Origin: Selaginella moellendorffii
Taxonomy: Eukaryota; Streptophyta; Lycopodiopsida; Selaginellales; Selaginellaceae
Assembly (NCBI RefSeq): GCF_000143415.4
Contig: NW_003314349.1
Location: forward strand, 254,563-318,562
Direction of reading: 5' to 3'
Length of the DNA stretch: 64,000 nucleotides
This document shows positions 56,715-64,000 of this stretch, piece by piece. Within the stretch, counting starts at the first letter, position 1; each line of letters starts with the position of its first letter. The translations under genes and the position numbers were made by a program. The notes beneath the pieces are model-generated. The model did not search any database, was not told the origin of the DNA, and worked only from the letters and a program-made list of their open reading frames with translations.

Positions 56715-57673
56715 AGGTATTACTTGTCCTCAGGTAATCAAATTCTCCAAATCCTGCTCTTGGTTGCTGACCAAGGTCTTCATAGTGACAAACTCAACAC
56801 TTTGGCATAGATGGTTGAATTCCTGATGCATGATTTAATTCTCCTAGTTGAGTATAGTAATGCACTGGTCCTGGCGGCTAATGCGCTCTACATTAGTGGT
56901 TGAGGACGTTGGGATTGCACTCTTGAACTCTTGGATTATGTGGCATTGATGATTCTAGTCACCCATGACTCCATCCACTTTCTTAGTGATTGTCTTGAGG
57001 TAGCTCAAGACTTACATGTGGTACTTCATAGTTTCCTCATCTTCTACCTGCTGCATTGGCTCATCAACTAGCTACTTGCCTCCTTTGATATGTTGAGCAA
57101 ACTCTTCCATGAAGCTTTGGACTATTAGCTGGCTAGGTTGACTTGCAGACTTGTGCACGAAGGCACAGTTAGCCTTGACCTTAAAGTGCTGCTGTAGCGT
57201 CTGCTGCTACTGTGGCTGCCTCATCTCGCTAGACTTGTTGGCAGAGGGAGTGTCGCTGTCAGATGTATAAGTGGACTAGAGAAAAATTAACCCATACTCC
57301 TCCAGTTCACTTAGACTCTCTTTTGTAACCTTGTCCTCTTTGTCTCATTTAGTTTCTTGGCTATGATCTTCTTAGCCTACACTCACTTCATTGGGCTACA
57401 GCCAATGGTTTTGCAACATCTGTAGGCCCATTGTGTGTTAAACCTTATGGCTTAAGTTCTAAAATTTCTTCCACAACTTTGGCATCCATCATTCACCTAG
57501 TGTTGTCCATTTGTACTCGTCACTTCTTTAATTCTTGAAGAGATTTATGTAGGCATTAGAGTTGTCTCTATATACATAGATGAGTTGCAACTTTATTTCC
57601 GATATGGGCATGGCGTTTTATCACCATACTTGCTACGTCTAGCTTTTTTGCAGCATATTTGACTACTGGATTT
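56715..57673 (-). other. 3' untranslated part of Gypsy 1, no coding recognised
   Basis: About 950 bp between the polypurine tract and the extra ORF. Composition is more even than in the AT-rich spacers, but no open frame above 60 codons and no motif is seen. Confidence 0.35.
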
Positions 57674-58759
57674 CTACGGAATGAACCCTGGAGGTCTCAT
57701 AGTTTGGATTTTTGGATTCAGGTAGTGTTCCCTTTTAAAGGGAGAATTTTCCTTGCTTAAATTTGTATCATTAGGATTCTCCTCCGCTTCTACATCCCTC
57801 GCTATCTCCCTCAGAGGAGATACTGAAGATGGTGGCTCAATGGCAAGATGCGGTATGGGATCCACTTGAGTGGTGTAATGTTCATAGATGCGCCACAAAA
57901 AGATGAAAATTCTTATTTTCACTTGCCTTCCCTTGCTTACCTATAAGGCAATATTTTTCATTTCAGCCACAAATCCATTGTAAGTGAAATGAGTTATGTT
58001 TATTTGCCATCCAGTCTCGATAACTTCCAATAAACAGGCTATTTTAATGCTACTATTTTGTGCAATTGTCTTCCCATTGATGATGGCACACAACACTTTA
58101 AACTTAGCATAATAGTTAGGCTTAAAGTAAGTGAAGTTGCCTCCTCGTCTGGATGTGTAATTTGAGAGGACATCTTGTTTGGGTATGTGATCCTTCTTGC
58201 TCATCGTGATTATTTTGCTCTCGTTGTCTAGGTGAAAAATCTGAGCAAACTGGGTGAGTCTAAAGGGATGGACTCGCCCGTAGAAAAGAAAAATATGCTC
58301 CTTTGGGTACCACTTCTTTATAAGCTCGATCCCCAACTTGACCGTTATTTCTCCTTCGAGCAGTTTTGCATAGGTAAGTAACCTAAAAGCATTAAGCCAA
58401 AACTTCTTATAAGGAGAAAGCACAAGCTCCCTAGGTTGAGATTTGTAAGCGAAACACTCAATGTTAGGCAACCAAGAGACGGAGTGTGGTGCTAATGTAG
58501 GTGCCCAAAAGAGATTTTGCGTCAACGGTGCAAGAGTGGAGTCAACGACTTGTGGCAATGGCATGAGGACAAATCTGCTCGACCCAATAGGCAGCGACAA
58601 TAACGTTTGCTCTTGCGCAGCCTTAAGCGGCATTTGAGTTGCCATACATTGCTTCAGAGCTAAACTTGGAATATCAATGCCTCTTGGCGAAGGTGTAAGC
58701 GTAGATTGAGTGAGAGGGAAAGAGTGAGAGAGAAAAAAAAGCTCCCTAGCCACCTCCAA
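57674..58759 (-). pseudogene. Extra ORF downstream of Gypsy pol
   Basis: A 272-codon minus-strand frame (58,759-57,941) and a second frame (57,922-57,674) lie after the integrase and before the 3' LTR. In Athila/Tat-type elements an additional ORF can occur here. The sequence has LNAFRLLTYAKLLEGEI and LGIELIKKWYPKEHIFLF, with no family I can name with confidence. A membrane-anchored envelope is not evident. Confidence 0.45.
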
Positions 58760-61197
58760 GTTACTTAAGTTGCCTTTTCGTTAGCCTTAAGATTTATCTT
58801 TTTGCCTTTGTTTGTTTTTGTATGCAAATGTATTGTGGAATTTTTTTTTCCTTGTTGGCTTAGTAATCTCTACTCATCAATCCTCATGGTTTATTGGCAG
58901 AGTTTATAGAATGGGGCAAGAAAAATGTAAACATTACTTTTAGAGTATTTCCCCTTTATTTCTTTTTTTTAAGTATTGTATTGCCTAAAGAAAATTTCTA
59001 TAAACCATTCTAGCAAGATTTTGAAGGAAGGCCTGCTCCAAAAAAAGAAATATCTATCTAATGTATCCCTTGATTTCTTTTTTTGGAACATTCATGTGAA
59101 AAAAAGCACTTAGATATATGAGGGTTTCTCTAGCATAAAGATGAATCTTTCCCAAGGGATATTTATTTTCCCTTTGTTCTAAATGAATAGATAAGCTTCT
59201 CAAAAAAGATTACTCCTTTCCAATTCCCTTTATGGGAAGATAAAAAAAACTTGGAAATAAGATCTTGAGTGATCTTAATATCCCTTCTATCTATTTTAAA
59301 AACCAATTTTATAAGATCCCATAATTGAAGAATCAATTTGCCTTCCTATAGTTCTACAAAGTTTAATGTCACTTTGTAGAATTTTTCTAGACCTCTATCC
59401 TTCATCCAGTTGGCCATTTTATTTATGCATTTAGGTAGTTCATCATGATGAATCCCTACAAGGGCTTCATCTACGAGCTTATCCATAGTTTTGTACCCTA
59501 AGATATAAATAATATTTATGTTTATATCTTCATGATACTTCCTTAAACAATTTAAATTTATTATTGTAGTACCGTCCCTGTTTAAAGTGTGCACTTCAAT
59601 CGTTCCTAGAGCTGATATATTAGACAAAATAAATAGACTATTCCATTTTCTCTTGAATTTATTTCCAAGAGCATTTATTTTGCCTTGATATTAAAGGACT
59701 TTATCTCTTGATTTAAGCTCGTAAGAAATTTATAATTGTCTACCATGCCTAGTTTTTTTGGCTTTTTGAATTACATGCAAGGTTCAAATTGCTCTAAGTT
59801 TAAGTTTGTCTAAATTTTTTATTTTGGCAAGTCTTTGCTTCTTTTTCATGTAAGCCATTTTTAATTGCAATATGTAAAGAAGAAATTATAAATTCCATAA
59901 GCATTAAAGTTTTCTGGCTATAAGTGAGATGAAATGGTGTCATGCATATGGATACTATATATGTAGTCTTATAAGCCCACAAAGCATCTAGAATTTTTCT
60001 CATCCTAGTCTTTTTGATTATTTTTTACAAATTTTCAGGATATTCTTAAGTACTTTGTTAGTAGATTTAATCTGACCATTCCCTTGTAAGTAATATGGCA
60101 TGGACTTTTTATGCATAAGGATGAATTCTTATATAAAACTTTTTATTGTTTCATTGATGAAATTTGTGCCTTTATCTGTGACAATTTCCTTCAGTAAACT
60201 AAATCTTACAATGATATTTTCATATAGGAATTTGGATGTGTTAGCAGCTAAGGTTTATTTCATAAGCATACCTTCTACCCATTTAGTCACATAATCAGTG
60301 GCGAATAAAATGCATTTGTTCTTCTTATTACTTGTACTATAGGACTAACAAAATCTAATTTCTATTTGTGAAATGCTTTATATGGATATATAGGATTTAG
60401 TTTGTGAATTTACTTTTTAGGTGGGAGTTTATGCATTTGGCAAATTGCCATTTTTGCAAAAAATTGTTGTATCTTTCCAAAGTGTAGGCCACCACAACCC
60501 TATTTGTAAGACTTTCTTAACAGTGATTTCAATTGGAAAATGGCTTTTTGATGGGCTTGAGTGAGCTTCCCTTAAGATTTCATTTCGTTCTTTGTGCCTA
60601 TTAACATATTTCTTTAGTGTTTCATTGATGTTTAATTTATATAGGCGCTCTCCCACGACAGAGTAATGTCATGTCCTCAAAACAAACAATTTCTTTTTTT
60701 TACTAAATTATAGTAAGGTGGAATTATGCCTATAGAGAGATAAATTTGTATATCTTCCAACCAAATGGTGGGTAAAGAGATTGCAAATAAATGAGCATTT
60801 GGGAGTTTGTCAACCTTAGTATTAAGTGACTTTCATGTAGTGATGTAGTTTAGGCAATCGGATTGTTCATAAAAATTTTCAGGTCTATATAATATTTCAA
60901 GATTATATTCTTGTAATAGTAAAAACCATCTAGTTAGTTGAGTAGATATGCACAACTTGTTGATAAGATATAAGAAAGCTTTATGGTCAACAAAGACAAT
61001 TACTTTTGTTACTAAAGATAATGTCTAAATTTTTGTAAAGCGTAAACTACGTCTAAGCCTTTTTTTTTTTCAGTTGTTATATAGTTATACTCAATAGAAT
61101 TTAAGCATCTGCTGACATAGTAATCACCTTGTCTCTGGGATAATATTGCACATATGGCCATATTATAAGTATCCACCTGTATAAACTGCTGAGTTTG

Positions 61198-61376
61198 GAC
61201 TTCCTAGGAGGTCACCTAGCCCAATACTATTCAAATTCAAAAACATTTAACCCCAAATATCCTAATATCCTTAACCAATTGGAAAAAGGGGTGCACTCTT
61301 GTTCATGGGCCTTTTCCCTCTATATTTAAACCCTATGGATCGTCTCTCGAGTAGTTCCCTTTGGTTGCTTACAACT
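61198..61376 (-). repeat. 5S-rRNA-related repeat inserted in Gypsy 1
   Basis: This single unit interrupts the region between RNase H and reverse transcriptase of Gypsy 1. It has GACTTCCTAGGAGGTCACC at its 5S-like end and ends in TTTGGTTGCTTACA. Confidence 0.6.
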
Positions 61377-62038
61377 TGTAGGTGAAATTCCTTTGTCTAG
61401 TCAAGCTTAATAAGTATATATGCTTATTTGAGGCATTATTTAAGCCTTAAAAATACTTTTAAACAATTTTTGTTCCATATAAATGGAGATCTTTCTTTAA
61501 AAGATTAGTAAATGGCTTTGTAATTTTTGCATAAGCTTTTATAAATTGCTTGTGATAGCCAACTTTGCCTAGAAAGCAACGGAGACTTTTTAAGTTGTGT
61601 GGTGGAGACATTGTCTTAATATCTTGTCTTTGTCTACAAGAAAACCTTCCTTGCATACAATATAACCTAAAAGTATGCCTGAATTTACAAAAAAAATACA
61701 TTTCTCTAGATTAAGAAATGTATTTTTTTGTAAATTCGGGCATACATTTCATTAGAAATACTATGTTCTCTGCATTTTTGAAAATATTTTTGCAAAAAAA
61801 CTAAATGTTCCTTTCTAAAGTTGAAGACACTAAAATCATCCATGAAAACTCTCATGAAATCAATGAAATACTCTCTAAATGTGTTCATAACAACTCTTTG
61901 AAATGTAAATAAAGCATTGCATAAGCTAAAAGGCATTTTGCAATAGGTATAAGTTCCCTATAGACTTATAAAAATTGTTTTGTGTTAATCTTCAGATGTT
62001 ACTTCCATCTGATTATAGCCAAAGAATTCATTTAAAAA

Positions 62039-62244
62039 TGAATACATCTCATAACTTACTACTGAGTTTGTGAGTGCTTGGAATATGGAAAGGGAATATA
62101 GAAAGTGTGCATATCAATTAGCCCAAAAACCCTAGCTTATATACAAGAGTGAATGGTCCGAATTGAAACCAATCTGACTACTACCAAAATCTCACTATGC
62201 TAATTTTAGTATATGGCATTGTAGCCATACACTTGGCCCTCACA
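62039..62244 (-). repeat. 3' LTR of Gypsy 2
   Basis: A 206 bp LTR with TG...CA ends on the minus strand, starting TGTGAGGGCC after a GAGGAGGGGATGA polypurine tract (62,245-62,257). It contains TATATAAG, a plausible LTR promoter TATA. Its end falls within the reverse transcriptase frame of Gypsy 1. Confidence 0.65.
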
Positions 62245-64000
62245 TCATCCCCTCCTCTTGTAGACGGGCCGGGATCTAGAGGAATGTCAGGAGGAGGCAT
62301 CGGTGGATCTGTAGGTGGTATTAACTGCTCCTGATCCCTTTGTATGAAGTGCTTCAACTGTTGCACATGCATAATCTCTAGAGGATCAACTTGTTGGACG
62401 TCATGCCGTACCTCATAAACTTGTGGTCCAACTTGCTGCAACACCCGATACGGTCCTTTCCACTGTGCAAGAAGCCTTTAGATAAACCACGTACCGTAAG
62501 ATGGGGAAAACAGACTAACACCAAATCATCCACTTTGTACTCAGTAGGTGAACAATGATGGGAGTTGTAGCGCCGTTGTTGTCCCACTTGTATGCGGCCT
62601 AAGTGTTCAATAGACTTTGCTCAGACAAGTGGAAGAATGCTCGTCAAATACTGATCCCATGACCTAGCATTGGCAGCTCGTGGCAATCGCGAAGGTAAAC
62701 CCAGCTCTGTTGGTAATAATGGATCATGACCATATAAGATTTTATATGGTAAAGCACCAATAGAACTCTGCACCCTATGACATATGCATACCGAAGAGAT
62801 GACAAATAACCATCCCAATCCAAATGCTGAAAGTTCACATACTTCGCAATCATTCCTTTGAATGTCTGAACAAGCCATTTCGCTAGACTGTCTGATTGTG
62901 GATGATAAACACTTGTGAAAGTGTGGCGTATCCCCAACCAAGACGTCAAAACATGAAATGCCTCAGCCATAAATGTGGGACCATTATCCGAAAGAATCCG
63001 CTCTGAACAAGAATGCTAGAACACCACTTGATTGAGGAGGAAAGTATCCAACAGCAATTGCAAAGGCACTAGCAAGAGTACCAACTTCCACCCAACGAGT
63101 CAAGTAATCAAAACCAATAATAACATACTCATTGCTAGCAATCGACCGTGGAAAAGGTCCCATAAGATCAAATGCCACCAACTCAAACAGACGGAAACTA
63201 TAATTGACTCCAACCATCCTTTTGTGGCACAAGGGGGAGCTTACGAGCTTGGCACCAAACGCAACTATGTATATGCTGCATAACATCATGTCGCATCTTC
63301 AGCCAATAGAAAGACCTGCGCAGCTTCTCGACTATATGACAATGTCCTATATGCCCACCTAGAATAGGAGAATTATGGTAGACATGGAGAAACTACGGAA
63401 TAAAGACAGAAAGCACCACCAACCGTAAATGATTATCAAGATCTGTCCCCACAAAATAAAGAAGGCCATCTTCAAAGCGATATTGAGAATGTAAATGCCG
63501 GAAAGGCAAGTCATCAATAAGTGATGCAGGATTCTCAAACCCATCTTGAAGTCTTCGTATCCACTACTCTAGCTTTTGAGCTTCGCGAACTTCATCAAGA
63601 GAAGGTAGATCCTACTCTACACCTTGCAGACACTGAATGTCAAGTATAGCAATCGTCGATGGCACAAAATCCTCATCTAAAAAATCCATAAACGCTGGAA
63701 CAACAGGTTCGTCAAAAACATGAGAAGAAAGAGGAGAAGGAAGAGGAGCTCAAGAAAGGGCATCAACATCAGTCATAAAACTCCCAAGGCGACGAACAAT
63801 ATCAAAATCATATATCTAAAACTTCAAAGCCCACCGAGTAGTATGACCAACTAGGTTCTTTTGCTTCAATAATGAAGTAACGGCAGCATGATCACCTTCA
63901 AGTAATCCTCGACCCCCATGTAGATATGCATGAAGTTTCTCGAAACCCCAAAAAGCTGCTAAACACTCCTCATCTATTGTGGAGTAATTCACCTCTCCTG
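62245..64000 (-). mobile_element. Gypsy retrotransposon 2 (3' part of pol), runs off the window
   Basis: Minus-strand Ty3/Gypsy pol in several frames. RNase H at the window edge reads GEVNYSTIDEECLAAFWGFE and TSLLKQKNLVGHTTRW. The integrase zinc and core region (62,984-63,289) contains FELVAFDLMGPFPRS and GFDYLTRWVEV, and the next core part (62,621-62,970) reads VYHPQSDSLAKWLVQTFKG. The C-terminus lies at 62,181-62,587, is proline-rich (IPPTDPPMPPPDIPLDPG) and ends at the polypurine tract. Frameshifts and stops are frequent. Reverse transcriptase and gag would lie beyond the right edge. Confidence 0.85.

Larger units (their letters stand above)
56242..62038 (-). mobile_element. Degraded Gypsy (Athila/Tat-like) retrotransposon 1
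   Basis: A minus-strand Ty3/Gypsy element, from reverse transcriptase at the right to the 3' LTR at the left. The reverse transcriptase (61,706-62,038) reads NEFFGYNQMEV, MPFSLCNALFTFQRVV and VFMDDFSVF. RNase H (about 60,850-61,190) reads SRCLNSIEYNYITTEK and VDHKAFLYLINK. The integrase zinc region (60,429-60,656) has ILREAH and LWWPTLWKD, and the integrase end (59,800-60,003) reads DALWAYKTTY and MTPFHLTYSQK. The tail (59,346-59,627) has NLNCLRKYHED. Stops and frameshifts are common. A further ORF lies after pol. The 5' part is lost because Gypsy 2 is inserted in the reverse transcriptase. Confidence 0.85.

Overview
This is a nuclear window from a land plant. The genes have many introns of about 45-80 bp with GT...AG borders, the glycosyltransferases carry the plant PSPG box, the ABC transporters belong to the plant half-size ABCG type, and the retrotransposons are plant Gypsy (Athila/Tat-like) and Copia lineages. 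The very short introns and the gene families suggest a lycophyte such as Selaginella, but I cannot prove the species from sequence alone.

The backbone is a tandem, roughly threefold segmental duplication of a small gene neighbourhood: a class-V aminotransferase/cysteine-desulfurase-like PLP enzyme (minus strand), a divergently transcribed half-size ABCG transporter (plus), an old antisense ABCG relic (minus), and a UDP-glycosyltransferase (plus). Unit 1 (1-8.5 kb) has the 5' part of the PLP gene, a broken ABCG, a relic and an intact UGT. Unit 2 (11.7-25.3 kb) has a relic, an intact PLP gene, an intact ABCG, a second relic, an intact UGT and a PLP-gene fragment. Unit 3 (28.2-56.2 kb) has a relic, an intact PLP gene and an intact ABCG. 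Between and inside the units lie Copia, Gypsy and 5S-rRNA-derived repeats, tandem repeats and long AT-rich stretches.

The most unusual object is a 20 kb insertion (30,345-50,361) that splits the antisense ABCG relic of unit 3. It has a matching 8 bp target duplication and terminal inverted repeats containing a 28 bp perfect match. It carries a decayed Mutator-like transposase gene (zinc-binding region, MULE core, SWIM finger). Divergent from this is a nine-exon gene whose product combines a ParB-like motif (NGNHR) with a C-terminal N4/N6-type DNA methyltransferase fold. There are also two tandem copies of a small CPIC zinc-finger-like gene and a small unknown ORF. Both large genes are interrupted by in-frame stops that are each one C-to-T change from a sense codon. 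Inside the element sits a 7.5 kb LTR retrotransposon with a perfect 5 bp target duplication and no visible gag or pol; its LTRs contain a GAGTCC/GACCCGAGATG-type minisatellite.

The right end (56.2-64 kb) is a degraded minus-strand Gypsy element with its 3' LTR and polypurine tract. A second Gypsy element is inserted in its reverse transcriptase and runs off the window. Target-site bases at the Gypsy LTRs show that unit 1 keeps the empty site, unit 2 keeps the 5' LTR edge and unit 3 keeps the 3' LTR edge of the same insertion.
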